From positions 1 through 48,732 of the forward strand of contig JADBZH010000054.1 in the NCBI GenBank assembly GCA_020402585.1: DNA of 48,732 nucleotides, written 5' to 3'. Position numbers and translations under genes: made by a program. This DNA comes from Phenylobacterium sp. (lineage in GTDB: Bacteria > Pseudomonadota > Alphaproteobacteria > Caulobacterales > Caulobacteraceae). Positions 34,522 to 43,127 of the stretch are shown here, one piece after another; position 1 is the first letter of the stretch; every line of letters begins with the position of its first letter. The notes beneath the pieces were generated by a model. That model did not search any database. It was not told the DNA's origin and saw nothing but the letters and a program-made list of their open reading frames with translations.

Positions 34522-34950
34522 ATGCTCGTGCGCTGCCTCTACGCCAGCCGCCCCGTCCAGCCCATGAACGGCGCGCTGCTCGACGGCATCCTCGAACAAT
34601 GCCGCCGCAACAATCCCCGGCAGGGGATCACCGGCCTCCTGTGCGTGGCCGACGACCTCTTCATCCAGCTCCTGGAAGGCGGACGAGACGAGGTCTGCGA
34701 GATCTTCAACGCCATCGTCCGGGACGACCGGCACCAGCAGGTGCGCCTGCTCTCCTACGAGGAGATCACCGAGCGGCGGTTCGGCAACTGGAGCATGGGG
34801 CATGTCTCCATTCCCCGGGTGAATCCTTCCCTTCTGCTGAAATACTTCAAGCGCGTGGAGCTGGATCCTTTTGATGGACCCGGCCAGGCGACGCTGGCCC
34901 TCCTGGGTGATCTTGTCGCAACGGCCGCGATCGCGACCCGCGGCGAGTAG
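34522..34950 (+). CDS. BLUF-domain blue-light photoreceptor
   Basis: A 142-residue protein whose first about 95 residues are a BLUF domain, which binds FAD and senses blue light. The photocycle residues are all there with the exact spacing of AppA: Tyr7 (CLYAS), Asn31, Gln49 (FIQLLEGG), Trp90 and Met92 (FGNWSMGHV). The C-terminal 40 residues are probably capping helices; there is no output domain, so it likely acts by binding a partner. It starts 5 bases after the GTP cyclohydrolase-like gene, its probable operon partner. Convergent with dacA. Confidence 0.93.
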   Translation: MLVRCLYASRPVQPMNGALLDGILEQCRRNNPRQGITGLLCVADDLFIQLLEGGRDEVCEIFNAIVRDDRHQQVRLLSYEEITERRFGNWSMGHVSIPRVNPSLLLKYFKRVELDPFDGPGQATLALLGDLVATAAIATRGE

Positions 34951-34968
34951 TCGTCCCGGCGCTGGCCG

Positions 34969-36279
34969 TCAGGCCGAGGGCGGGAGGACCATGCAGGGTT
35001 GGCCGCGGCTCTTGAGGGCCTTGCACGCCGCCCGCGCTGAGGTCTCCGAGTAACCCGAGAACCGCGTGCGCCAGGAGGCGCCGGCCCGCTCGGCCTGGCC
35101 GGCGGCAGGGAAGTGGGTGGGGGCCAGCTTTCGGACGATGGCGACTTGCTTGCGGGCCAGGTCCTGCGACTTGAAGGCGCCGACCTGGACCGACCAGCGT
35201 CCGGCTTCCGGCCGCCCCGCCTGCCGCAGGCCGCTGGAGGCCGGATCGACGATCTCGAAACCGGCAAGGTTGCGCGGCGCCGGGGCGCTGGTCAGGACCA
35301 CCCGGTCCGGGGCGAGGGCTTCAGCGTCCGACCGGACCTGGGCCATCTGGGTGACCGGCGCCGGTTCGCTCTCGAAGTTGACCTGGGCGAACTGGACCCG
35401 CTCGCCCCGGTCGCGCCGGGCGGCGAGGTCGAAGCCGGTCAGCAGCAGGCTCTCCATCTTGGCGTTCCGGCGGGCGTTGGAGGGCCCCCCGAGGACGACG
35501 GCGATGAGGCGACGGTCCCCGCGGACCGCTGACGCCGCCAGATTGTAGCCGGAGGCGCTGGTGAAGCCGGTCTTCAGCCCGTCCGTCCCCGGCATCCTCC
35601 AGAGGAGGCCGTTGTGGTTGTTCATCTTCCGGCCCTGGAAGGTGAAGGAGGGCTGGCTGAAGAGGCTGTAGTGCTGGGGGAAGTCCCTCAGCACGGCTCG
35701 CGACAGGATGGCGAGGTCGCGGGCGGTGCTGACCTGGCGGATGTCCGGAAGGCCGGAGGCGTTCACGAAATGGGTGTTGACCATGCCGAGCTCGCGGGCC
35801 CGGAGAGTCATCATGGCGGCGAAGCGGCGCTCGCTGCCCCCTGCCAGCGTCTCGGCCAGGGCGACGGAGATGTCATTGGCCGACTTGATCGCCAGGGCCT
35901 GCATGGCCTCGGACACGCTCAGGCTGGAGCCGACAGGCAGGCCCAGCTTGGTCGGGCTCTGGGCGGCGGCCCGGGCGGAGATCACCACCCGATCCTCCAG
36001 CGAGATGCGCCCGGTCGAGAGGGCCTCGAAGGTCAGGTAGAGGGTCATCACCTTGGTGATGGAGGCCGGGTAACGGAGGCTGTCTCCCCGACGGGAGAAG
36101 AGGACCTCGCCCGTCTCGGCGTCCACCACCACGGCGGCGTAGCGCATTTCGGGGAAGGGCGGAGTCGGCGCTGCTGAAACCGGTCCGCCAAAAGCCAGGA
36201 CGCAAAGGGCGGCGCAAAGGGCGGCCGCAGGGGCGGCGATCCAGCGCAGCAGGGCGGGACGTCGAGCAGCTGTCGGCAA
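34969..36279 (-). CDS. D-alanyl-D-alanine carboxypeptidase with C-terminal SPOR domain
   Basis: A 436-residue penicillin-binding protein of the DacA (S11) family, trimming peptidoglycan stem peptides. Signal peptide to about residue 36 (AAPAAALCAALCVLAFGGPVSA), active-site Ser73-ITK76, Ser133-Ala-Asn135 and Lys236-Thr-Gly. Residues about 360-436 form a SPOR domain (RWSVQVGAFKSQDLARKQ), which binds denuded glycan at division sites. The start appears to be TTG at 36279, because no ATG or GTG precedes the signal peptide in frame. The SPOR domain suggests recruitment to the septum. Confidence 0.92.
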   Translation of the reverse strand: MPTAARRPALLRWIAAPAAALCAALCVLAFGGPVSAAPTPPFPEMRYAAVVVDAETGEVLFSRRGDSLRYPASITKVMTLYLTFEALSTGRISLEDRVVISARAAAQSPTKLGLPVGSSLSVSEAMQALAIKSANDISVALAETLAGGSERRFAAMMTLRARELGMVNTHFVNASGLPDIRQVSTARDLAILSRAVLRDFPQHYSLFSQPSFTFQGRKMNNHNGLLWRMPGTDGLKTGFTSASGYNLAASAVRGDRRLIAVVLGGPSNARRNAKMESLLLTGFDLAARRDRGERVQFAQVNFESEPAPVTQMAQVRSDAEALAPDRVVLTSAPAPRNLAGFEIVDPASSGLRQAGRPEAGRWSVQVGAFKSQDLARKQVAIVRKLAPTHFPAAGQAERAGASWRTRFSGYSETSARAACKALKSRGQPCMVLPPSA

Positions 36280-36396
36280 GTCGGTCGTCCCTGGCGTCTC
36301 CGGCGCGGCCGGCGGGTTTCAGGATGAAGGGCCATATTAGCCTTCGCCGCATTGCAGGAAAGTAAATTTCGCCTGAAGGGGCTTCACAGCCTGTTT

Positions 36397-36446
36397 ATGT
36401 TGCAGCGCACAATCAGCTTGACTGCTGCAGTGCAACATGAGATACC
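36397..36446 (+). promoter_or_regulatory. Phasin promoter with PhaR-like operator
   Basis: An inverted repeat ATGTTGCA (36397-36404) and TGCAACAT (36431-36438), with further TGC/GCA units (TGCAGCGCA, CTGCTGCAG, GCTGCAGCACAA). TTGACT at 36418-36423 and GATACC at 36441-36446 could be -35 and -10 boxes with a 17-base spacer, so the right arm lies in the core promoter. PhaR repressors of polyhydroxyalkanoate genes are known to bind TGC/GCA-rich sites, so this is a reasonable PhaR operator. Confidence 0.5.
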
Positions 36447-36511
36447 GCGCTGCAGCACAACCACCCTTGCGCGGGTTTCGCCCGCAGGGCCCCATCGACA
36501 GGAACGCCACC

Positions 36512-36937
36512 ATGGCCGCCGCCAAGACCGCCGCCGACAAGATCGCCAACGCCGGGAACGAAGCCCTCCGTGACGCCATGGAGAAGAGCATGTCCGGCCT
36601 CAATGACCTGACTGCGCATTCCCGCAAGAACATGGAGGCCGTCATCGCTTCAGTGACCGCCACCGCCAAGGGCGCCGAGGTCCTCGGCGCCGAGACCGTC
36701 GCCTTTTCCAAGGCCGCCGTCGAGCGCCAGACCGCCGCCGTCCAGTCCCTGGCGGGCGTGCGCAGCGTGCAGGACTTCGTTGAGGTCCAGACCGACCTGG
36801 CCAAGACCCACATGGAGGCCTGCGTGACCCAGATGGGCAAGACCACCGAGCTCATGACGGCCCTGTTCCGCGACGCTTACCAGCCCTTCAGCGCCCGCAT
36901 GACCGCGGCGGTTGAGAGCCTGCAGTCGGGTCGCTGA
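36512..36937 (+). CDS. Phasin family protein
   Basis: A 141-residue amphipathic helical protein of the phasin family, which coats polyhydroxyalkanoate granules. No signal peptide; alanine-rich heptads run through the length, with RSVQDFVEVQTDLAKTHMEA (about 87-106) as the phasin core and a C-terminal AYQPFSARM typical of Phasin_2. The ATG at 36512 excludes an upstream arginine-rich stretch read from 36437. It has its own promoter/operator upstream and a strong terminator downstream, so it is monocistronic and probably highly expressed. Confidence 0.88.
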   Translation: MAAAKTAADKIANAGNEALRDAMEKSMSGLNDLTAHSRKNMEAVIASVTATAKGAEVLGAETVAFSKAAVERQTAAVQSLAGVRSVQDFVEVQTDLAKTHMEACVTQMGKTTELMTALFRDAYQPFSARMTAAVESLQSGR

Positions 36938-36970
36938 CCCCGGGGGCCAACGCCCCGCTCCCAAGTCGAC

Positions 36971-37010
36971 GCGGCGCGGTTCCCTGTCGGGAGCCGCGCC
37001 GCTTTCGTTT
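36971..37010 (+). terminator. Intrinsic terminator after the phasin gene
   Basis: GCGGCGCGGTTCCC, loop TGTC, GGGAGCCGCGCCGC form a 14-bp stem (one T.G pair) at 36971-37002, followed by TTTCGTTT. A strong Rho-independent terminator, 33 bases after the phasin stop and 36 before oxyR. Confidence 0.88.
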
Positions 37011-37045
37011 GACTTGGCCCAACCAGCCGTGAAAGTCGGGGCGCC

Positions 37046-37942
37046 ATGCTCCCCACCCTGAGGCAATTGCAGTACCTGAAGCTCCTGGTCGAGCACGGCG
37101 GCTTCGGCAAGGCCGCCGAGGCCGCCCATGTCACCCAGCCGACCCTTTCGGCCGGCATTCAGGAGCTGGAGAAGATCCTGGGCGGCCCTGTCGTCGACCG
37201 CGCCCGGTCCGGCCTGATCCTGACGGCCGTGGGCGAGGCGGCCCTGGCCAAGGCGCGGGTCATCCTCAATGAGGCCGATGAACTGGTCCAGGCCGCCCGA
37301 AGCGCCGGCCAGCCCCTCACGGGCCGGTTCCGCCTGGGGGTCATCCCGACCATCGCCCCCTTCCTGCTGCCCCGGGCCCTGCCCCTTCTGCGGTCGAGGT
37401 TCCCGGACCTGAGGCTCTATCTCCGGGAGGACCTGACCCAGAGGTTGATCACCGCCCTCAAGTCGGGTCACCTCGACGCCGCCCTCATCGCCCTGCCCTT
37501 TGACATGACCGGCCTGGATAGCGCCCATGTGGCGGAGGACGAGATCCTCGCCGCCCTGCCCGCCGGCCACCCCCTGGCCCACCAGGACCGGACCCGACCC
37601 TCTGAGCTGGAGGACGAGGACCTGATCCTTCTCGAGGACGGACACTGCCTGCGCGACCACGCCCTGGCCGCCTGCGGCCTGCGTCCGCCCCGCCAGAGCG
37701 ACTCTGAAGCGACCTTCGCCGCGACATCCCTTCCAACCCTTGTCCAGATGGTGGGGTCCGGACTGGGGGTGACCTTCCTGCCTTCCATGGCGGTCTCGGC
37801 CGGGCTCACGGACGGGACCTCCATTGAAATCCGCCCCCTCCAGGCCGCAAACCCAAGCCGGGAGATCGTCGTGGCCTGGCGGTCCGGGTCGATACGCGGC
37901 GCTGAGGGCCGGCTCCTGGCCGAGACCCTGCGCGCGGCCTGA
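37046..37942 (+). CDS. oxyR: Hydrogen peroxide-sensing regulator OxyR (LysR family)
   Basis: A 298-residue LysR-type regulator. The winged helix is PTLRQLQYLKLLVEHGGFGKAAEAAHVTQPTLSAGIQELE (3-42, shown to mark the region by its ends PTLRQLQ and IQELE). The peroxide-sensing cysteines Cys201 and Cys210 lie in GHCLRDHALAACGL with the OxyR spacing of nine, and the surrounding residues match OxyR. It should activate catalase and peroxidase genes; none is adjacent. The stop directly abuts that of the convergent prolyl oligopeptidase gene. Confidence 0.92.
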   Translation: MLPTLRQLQYLKLLVEHGGFGKAAEAAHVTQPTLSAGIQELEKILGGPVVDRARSGLILTAVGEAALAKARVILNEADELVQAARSAGQPLTGRFRLGVIPTIAPFLLPRALPLLRSRFPDLRLYLREDLTQRLITALKSGHLDAALIALPFDMTGLDSAHVAEDEILAALPAGHPLAHQDRTRPSELEDEDLILLEDGHCLRDHALAACGLRPPRQSDSEATFAATSLPTLVQMVGSGLGVTFLPSMAVSAGLTDGTSIEIRPLQAANPSREIVVAWRSGSIRGAEGRLLAETLRAA

Positions 37943-40012
37943 TCAGTCCATCAGCCGGCGGGCGAGATAGACGTAGTGGCGCGCCCAGCGCCGGGCGTTC
38001 ATCTCCGGGTCGGAATCGTTCGAGTGCCCCCCGAGGGTCTGCTCATGGTAGAGATAAGGGACCCCCATCGCCTCCAGGCGCGCCGCGTATTTGCGGGCGT
38101 GGCCCGGATGGACCCGGTCGTCCCGGGTGTTGGTGGTGATGTAGGCCTCGGGGTAGGCGACCCCGGGCTTGAGGTTCTGGTAGCCCGAATACCGGGCGAT
38201 GAAGGCCGCGTCCTCGGGGACATCCGGATTCCCATACTCGCCCACCCAGGACGCCCCGGCGGACAGCTTGTGATACCGCAGCATGTCCACCAGGGGGCTC
38301 TCCACCACCACGGCGCTCCAGAGCTCCGGGTGCTGGGTCATGGCGACAGTGGTCAGGACCCCTCCGTTTGACCGGCCATAGATGCCCAGGCGCCGGGGCG
38401 AGGTCAGGCCGCGGGCGGTCAGGTCCCTGGCCACAGCGGCGAAGTCGTCGAAGGCCAGCTGGCGCTTTTCGCGCATGACAGACTGGTGCCAGGCGGGCCC
38501 GAACTCGCCTCCGCCCCGGATGTTGGCGATGACGTAGGCGCCGCCGCGCTCCAGCCAGAGCTTGCCCATCTCCGGAAGGTAGATGGGTGGTTTGGCGATC
38601 TCGAACCCGCCATAGCCGTACATCAGGGTCGGGGTGGAGCCGTCCTTCCGGGCGCCCTTGGGCGAGACGACGAAATAGGGGATTCGGGTTCCGTCGCTGG
38701 AGGTCGCCCAGTACTGGGCCACGCTGGCGCCCTCCGGCTGGAACCGAGGGGGAAGGGAGGCGATCCGGCCCGTTTCGCCTGTCGCCGCATCCACCCGCCA
38801 CAGGGATGGGGGGTCCAGGAAGCCTTCGGCCGAAATCATCAGGACATCGTCGGTCTCGCTGGCCGAGACGATCTGGAAGGTCGCGTCCCGGGGCAGGGCC
38901 AGGCGCTCCCCGGTCCAGCGGCCCCGGGTCATGTCGAAGACCTCCACGGCGCCCTTGACCTCGTCGAGCAGGTTCACCGCCACCAGGCCCGCTGTGACCT
39001 CGACCTCCTGGACCGCCTGTCGGGGGCCCGGTGCGAAGACCAGTTCGGGCTTGCCGGCCGGGTCGTCCCGGCGCAGGGCGACCACCGAACCGCGCCCGTA
39101 ACCCTTCCAGTCCTCCTTGATGATGAAGATCATCCGCCCCTGGGCCGAGCCCTGGTAGGTGGCCCGGAGCGGCAGGGGCAGGCGGATCAGCCGGCCGTCC
39201 CGCCAAAGGCTGAACTCGGACCGGAAGAAGTCGACCGCCCGGTTGATGACCAGGCCCTCGCTCCGGCCGTCCTCGCCCCGCAGGACGCTGGCGGCGACGG
39301 AGACGTCCGAGGCCTGGCCGCGGAACACTTCCCGGGTCTCGCCCTGGCGGTCCAGGGTGCGCAGGACGAAGGGGTAGCCTGACGCCGTCACCTCCCCGGG
39401 GGTCCATTCCCTTGCAGCGACCAGGGTGTCGCGGTCCAGCCAGTCCACGGTCTGCTTGGAAGCGGGCAGGCGGAACCCGCCCTCGACGAAGGCCCGACGG
39501 GCGACGTCGAACTCGCGCAGCTCCACCGCATCGCCGCCCCCATCTGACAGCCGGACCAGGCAGAGGGTCGCAGCCGGCGGCAGGCAGGTCGCCCCTTTGA
39601 AGATCCAGTTCCGGCCCTCGGCCCGGGACAGGGCGTCCAGGTCCAGGAGGGGGGTCCATTGGGGCCGTCCGGCGCGATACGCGTTTGCGTCCGTCGTGCG
39701 CCAGACGCCCTGGACCTGGTCGGCGTCCTGCCAGAGATTGTCCACCGCGCCGCCGCGCAGATCCGGCCAGGCGATCCGGTCGGGCGCCGTGAAGATGGCG
39801 CGGGCCTCCTGCAGGAAGACGGGATAACGACGGTCGCCCTCCAGGACCGCCGCCGTCCGGGCGTTCTGGCGCGCCACCCAGTCCAGGGCCCGGGGCGACT
39901 CGATGTCCTCAAGCCAGAGGAAGGGATCCTCCGCGCGCGCCGCCGAGGGCGGGCCGGCGAGGGCCAGGGTCAGCACAAGAAGGCGAAGGACGGACGTAAG
40001 TTGGCGCTTCAT
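37943..40012 (-). CDS. Prolyl oligopeptidase family serine peptidase (S9A), exported
   Basis: A 689-residue protein with a signal peptide (MKRQLTSVLRLLVLTLALAG to about residue 27), a seven-bladed propeller region to about 430 and an alpha/beta-hydrolase domain. The triad is Ser548 in YGRSNGGVL, Asp631/632 in TRDDRVHP and His663 in GGHSND. PTLMYGYGGFEI and NIRGGGEFGPAWH are S9A marks. It should cut short proline-containing peptides in the periplasm. The ATG at 40012 begins the signal peptide. Divergent from dapF. Confidence 0.92.
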   Translation of the reverse strand: MKRQLTSVLRLLVLTLALAGPPSAARAEDPFLWLEDIESPRALDWVARQNARTAAVLEGDRRYPVFLQEARAIFTAPDRIAWPDLRGGAVDNLWQDADQVQGVWRTTDANAYRAGRPQWTPLLDLDALSRAEGRNWIFKGATCLPPAATLCLVRLSDGGGDAVELREFDVARRAFVEGGFRLPASKQTVDWLDRDTLVAAREWTPGEVTASGYPFVLRTLDRQGETREVFRGQASDVSVAASVLRGEDGRSEGLVINRAVDFFRSEFSLWRDGRLIRLPLPLRATYQGSAQGRMIFIIKEDWKGYGRGSVVALRRDDPAGKPELVFAPGPRQAVQEVEVTAGLVAVNLLDEVKGAVEVFDMTRGRWTGERLALPRDATFQIVSASETDDVLMISAEGFLDPPSLWRVDAATGETGRIASLPPRFQPEGASVAQYWATSSDGTRIPYFVVSPKGARKDGSTPTLMYGYGGFEIAKPPIYLPEMGKLWLERGGAYVIANIRGGGEFGPAWHQSVMREKRQLAFDDFAAVARDLTARGLTSPRRLGIYGRSNGGVLTTVAMTQHPELWSAVVVESPLVDMLRYHKLSAGASWVGEYGNPDVPEDAAFIARYSGYQNLKPGVAYPEAYITTNTRDDRVHPGHARKYAARLEAMGVPYLYHEQTLGGHSNDSDPEMNARRWARHYVYLARRLMD

Positions 40013-40077
40013 GACGCCTTTTTTGCGCAAAGACCGGGCGATGTCTCGCGAAAGTCGCCCGAAGAAGGTGACGCGAC

Positions 40078-40083
40078 TATATA
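40078..40083 (+). promoter_or_regulatory. Candidate -10 box of dapF
   Basis: TATATA at 40078-40083, only eight bases before the dapF ATG at 40092, in an otherwise GC-rich gap. If it is a -10 element the transcript would start at or next to the ATG and be leaderless. No good -35 box is seen about 17 bases upstream, and a GGGA that could serve as a weak ribosome site follows, so this remains a candidate. Confidence 0.35.
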
Positions 40084-40091
40084 GGGACCCC

Positions 40092-40904
40092 ATGGAACGC
40101 CCCTTCCTGAAGATGAACGGCCTGGGCAACGACTTCGTCGTCGTGGACGCCCGCCGCCGCGCCTTTGCGCCGGACCCGGAGACCCTCCGGCGTCTGGCCT
40201 CGCGGTCGGAAGGGATCGGCTGCGACCAGTTCGTGGTCATTGGCCCGTCGGAGACGGCCGACGCCTCGGTCCGGTTCTGGAACCCCGACGGTGGCGAGGC
40301 CGGCGCCTGCGGCAACGCCACGCGCTGTGTGGCCTGGCGCCTGATGGAGGACGCCGGGACGGACCAGGTGCGCCTGGAGACCGCAGGCGGAATGCTGGCG
40401 GCCTGGCGTCGGGGGCCGATGCGGGTGGCGGTGGACATGGGCCGCCCGCGCCTGTCCTGGCGGGCTGTCCCACTCTCAGGGCCCCATGACACCCTGGCGG
40501 TTCCCGTGCCGGAGGCCGCACCCCTGGGGCCGGCGACCTGCCTGTCCATGGGCAACCCTCATGCCGTCTTCTTCGTCCCCTCCCTTGCGGATATCGATGT
40601 CGCGGGCCTGGGCGCCCGCATCGAGGCCAGCCCCCTCTTTCCCGAACGGGTCAATGTCGGCTTCGCCGAAGTCCGCAGCCGCTCACATGTCCGGCTGAGG
40701 GTCTGGGAGCGGGCCGCGGGCCTGACCCGGGCCTGCGGCTCAGGCGCCTGCGCGGCCTTGGCAGCCGGCGTGCGCCGGGGCCTCGTCGACGCCGTCGCCC
40801 GGCTGGAGCTGGACGGGGGCGACCTGGAGATCGCCTGGGGGATCGACGGCCGCGTCCTGATGACCGGCGACGTCGAGCTCGAGTTCGAGGGGCGCCTGCC
40901 ATGA
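40092..40904 (+). CDS. dapF: Diaminopimelate epimerase
   Basis: A 270-residue cofactor-free epimerase converting LL- to meso-diaminopimelate for lysine and peptidoglycan. The catalytic cysteines are Cys73 in GACGNATRC and Cys215 in RACGSGACA; FLKMNGLGNDFVVVD starts the protein. First gene of the dapF-mtaB-ftsY-yciB run; its TGA overlaps the mtaB ATG (ATGA). Confidence 0.96.
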   Translation: MERPFLKMNGLGNDFVVVDARRRAFAPDPETLRRLASRSEGIGCDQFVVIGPSETADASVRFWNPDGGEAGACGNATRCVAWRLMEDAGTDQVRLETAGGMLAAWRRGPMRVAVDMGRPRLSWRAVPLSGPHDTLAVPVPEAAPLGPATCLSMGNPHAVFFVPSLADIDVAGLGARIEASPLFPERVNVGFAEVRSRSHVRLRVWERAAGLTRACGSGACAALAAGVRRGLVDAVARLELDGGDLEIAWGIDGRVLMTGDVELEFEGRLP

Positions 40905-42196
40905 GCGGCTCGGACGTCCAGGTCGTCACCTTCGGCTGCCGCCTCAACGCCTACGAGAGCGAAGTCATCCGCGCCCGCGCCGCCGAGGACGGGGTGACCG
41001 ACGCCGTCGTCTTCAACACCTGCGCCGTGACCGGCGAGGCCGTGCGCCAGGCCCGGCAGGCCATCCGCAAGGCCCGCCGCGAGAACCCGGGCGCGCGGCT
41101 CATCGTCACCGGCTGCGCCGCCCAGATCGAGCCGGAAACCTTCGCCGCCATGCCGGAGGTCGATCTTGTCCTTGGCAATGCAGACAAGGCCCGTCCCGGC
41201 GCCCTGTCCGCCGGGGCGGACGGCCCCCGGGTGCGGGTCAACGACATCATGAGCGTGCGCGAGACCGCCGGCCATCTGATCGCCGGCGTCCGGGACCGCG
41301 CCCGGGCCTATGTCGAGGTCCAGAACGGCTGCGACCATCGCTGCACCTTCTGCGTCATTCCCTTCGGCCGCGGGAACTCCCGCTCGGTTCCCGCGGGCGA
41401 AGTGGTGGAGCAGGTCCGCCGACTGGCCGCCGAAGGCTGCCGCGAGGTCGTCCTGACCGGCGTCGACGTGACCAGCTGGGGGGCGGACCTGCCGGGCGCG
41501 CCCTCCCTGGGCCAGCTGGCCGGGCGGATCCTTCGCCTGGTCCCCGACCTTCCCCGCCTGCGCCTGTCCTCCATCGACGCCGCCGAGATTGACCCGGACC
41601 TCATGGCCCTGCTGGCGGACGAGCCCCGCCTGATGCCGCATCTGCACCTGTCCCTGCAGGCCGGCGACGACATGATCCTCAAGCGGATGAAGCGCAGGCA
41701 TACCCGGGCGGATGCGCTGAAGCTCGTGGCGGATGTGCGCGCCGTGCGCCCCGATGTCGCCTTCGGCGCCGACCTGATCGCCGGCTTTCCCACCGAGACC
41801 GAGGACATGTTCGCAAACACCCTCGACCTGGTGGAGGCGGCGGACCTGGCCTTCCTGCATGTCTTTCCCTACAGCCCCCGCCCGGGCACGCCGGCGGCGC
41901 GGATGCCGCCCGTCCCGAAGGCGGAGGTCCGCGAGCGCGCCGCCCGGCTGCGGGCGGCGGGCGAGGCGGCCCTGGCCCGTCACCTGGCCTCCCAGGTCGG
42001 GCGAGAGGTCCGGGGCCTGGTCGAGCGCCCAGGCCTGGCCCGGGCCGAGGACTTCTCGGAGATCGCCTTCGACGGCGCCGCCCCCACGGGTGAGATCCTG
42101 TCCTTCCGGGTGACTGGCCAGGACGGCCGCCGCCTGCGGGCGGACCCCGCCCCTAGGATCGTCGGGCCCCAGCCGCTAGAAGCCGCCCATGACTGA
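40901..42196 (+). CDS. mtaB: tRNA (N6-threonylcarbamoyladenosine(37)-C2)-methylthiotransferase
   Basis: A 431-residue radical-SAM enzyme that adds a methylthio group to t6A37 of ANN-decoding tRNAs. The N-terminal UPF0004 cluster cysteines are Cys13, Cys41 and Cys72 (FGCRLN, NTCAVT, TGCAAQ), the radical-SAM cluster is Cys144-x3-Cys148-x2-Cys151 in NGCDHRCTFC, and a TRAM-like C-terminal part follows. FGCRLN, rather than the LGCPKN or MGCQMN of RimO and MiaB, points to MtaB. Overlaps ftsY by 8 bases. Confidence 0.94.
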   Translation: MSGSDVQVVTFGCRLNAYESEVIRARAAEDGVTDAVVFNTCAVTGEAVRQARQAIRKARRENPGARLIVTGCAAQIEPETFAAMPEVDLVLGNADKARPGALSAGADGPRVRVNDIMSVRETAGHLIAGVRDRARAYVEVQNGCDHRCTFCVIPFGRGNSRSVPAGEVVEQVRRLAAEGCREVVLTGVDVTSWGADLPGAPSLGQLAGRILRLVPDLPRLRLSSIDAAEIDPDLMALLADEPRLMPHLHLSLQAGDDMILKRMKRRHTRADALKLVADVRAVRPDVAFGADLIAGFPTETEDMFANTLDLVEAADLAFLHVFPYSPRPGTPAARMPPVPKAEVRERAARLRAAGEAALARHLASQVGREVRGLVERPGLARAEDFSEIAFDGAAPTGEILSFRVTGQDGRRLRADPAPRIVGPQPLEAAHD

Positions 42197-43124
42197 ACCC
42201 AAGACAGGTTGGTTCCAGCGTCTCACCGGCGGTCTCGCCCGGACCTCCCGGGCCCTGACCGAACAGGTCGCCTCGACCTTCACCAAGCAGCCCCTCGACC
42301 AGGCCCGGATCGACGCCCTGGAAGAGATGCTGATCGAGGCGGACCTGGGCCCGAAGTCCGCGGCGCGGATCACCGAGGCCTTCGCCGCCACCCGGTTTGG
42401 CAAGGCTGTGGACGAGGCCGAGGTGCTCGAAGCCCTGTGCGAGGCCATCGCCGACGAACTGGCCGGGCATGAGGGCCGGTTCGATCCCCTGTCCGGCCCG
42501 CGCCCCTACGTGGTCCTGTTCATCGGGGTGAACGGCTCTGGCAAGACCACCACCCTGGGCAAGATCGCCGCCGACCTGACGGGGCGCGGCGCCCGGGTGC
42601 TCGTGGTGGCCGGCGATACCTTCCGGGCCGCGGCTGTCGAGCAACTGAAGGTCTGGGCCGAGCGGGCAGGCGCGGACTTCATGAGCCGTCCGACGGGCTC
42701 CGACGCCGCCGGGCTGGCCTTCGACGCGATCGAGAAGGCCCGGGCCGAAGACTATGACGTGGTGCTGATCGACACCGCCGGCCGGCTGCAGAACAAGCAG
42801 GGCCTGATGGACGAGCTCCTGAAGGTCATCCGGGTGATCAAGAAGGTCGACCCCGACGCTCCGCACGAGACCTTGCTGGTGCTGGACGCCACGGTGGGCC
42901 GCAACGCCCTGGCCCAGGAGAACATCTTCGGCAACCAGGTCGGGGTCAGCGGCATCGTCATGACCAAGCTGGACGGCACAGCCCGGGGCGGGGTCCTGGT
43001 GCCGGTGGCCCAGGCATCGGACTCGCCCATCAAGCTGATTGGCGTGGGTGAGGGGATCGACGACCTCCAGCCCTTCGACGCCCGGGCCTTCGCCCGTTCC
43101 GTCGTCGGCCTCGGGGAGAACTGA
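42189..43124 (+). CDS. ftsY: Signal recognition particle receptor FtsY
   Basis: A 311-residue FtsY GTPase that receives the SRP at the membrane. The G domain has GVNGSGKTTTLGKIA (P-loop), GDTFRAAAVEQLKVW, IDTAGRLQNK and TKLDGTARGGVLV. The usual acidic A domain is reduced to a short basic/aromatic N-terminus (PKTGWFQRLTGGL), which is a membrane-binding helix in short alphaproteobacterial forms. The ATG at 42189 lies inside mtaB. Partner Ffh is at 14020-15561. Confidence 0.96.
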   Translation: MTEPKTGWFQRLTGGLARTSRALTEQVASTFTKQPLDQARIDALEEMLIEADLGPKSAARITEAFAATRFGKAVDEAEVLEALCEAIADELAGHEGRFDPLSGPRPYVVLFIGVNGSGKTTTLGKIAADLTGRGARVLVVAGDTFRAAAVEQLKVWAERAGADFMSRPTGSDAAGLAFDAIEKARAEDYDVVLIDTAGRLQNKQGLMDELLKVIRVIKKVDPDAPHETLLVLDATVGRNALAQENIFGNQVGVSGIVMTKLDGTARGGVLVPVAQASDSPIKLIGVGEGIDDLQPFDARAFARSVVGLGEN

Positions 43125-43127
43125 AAC

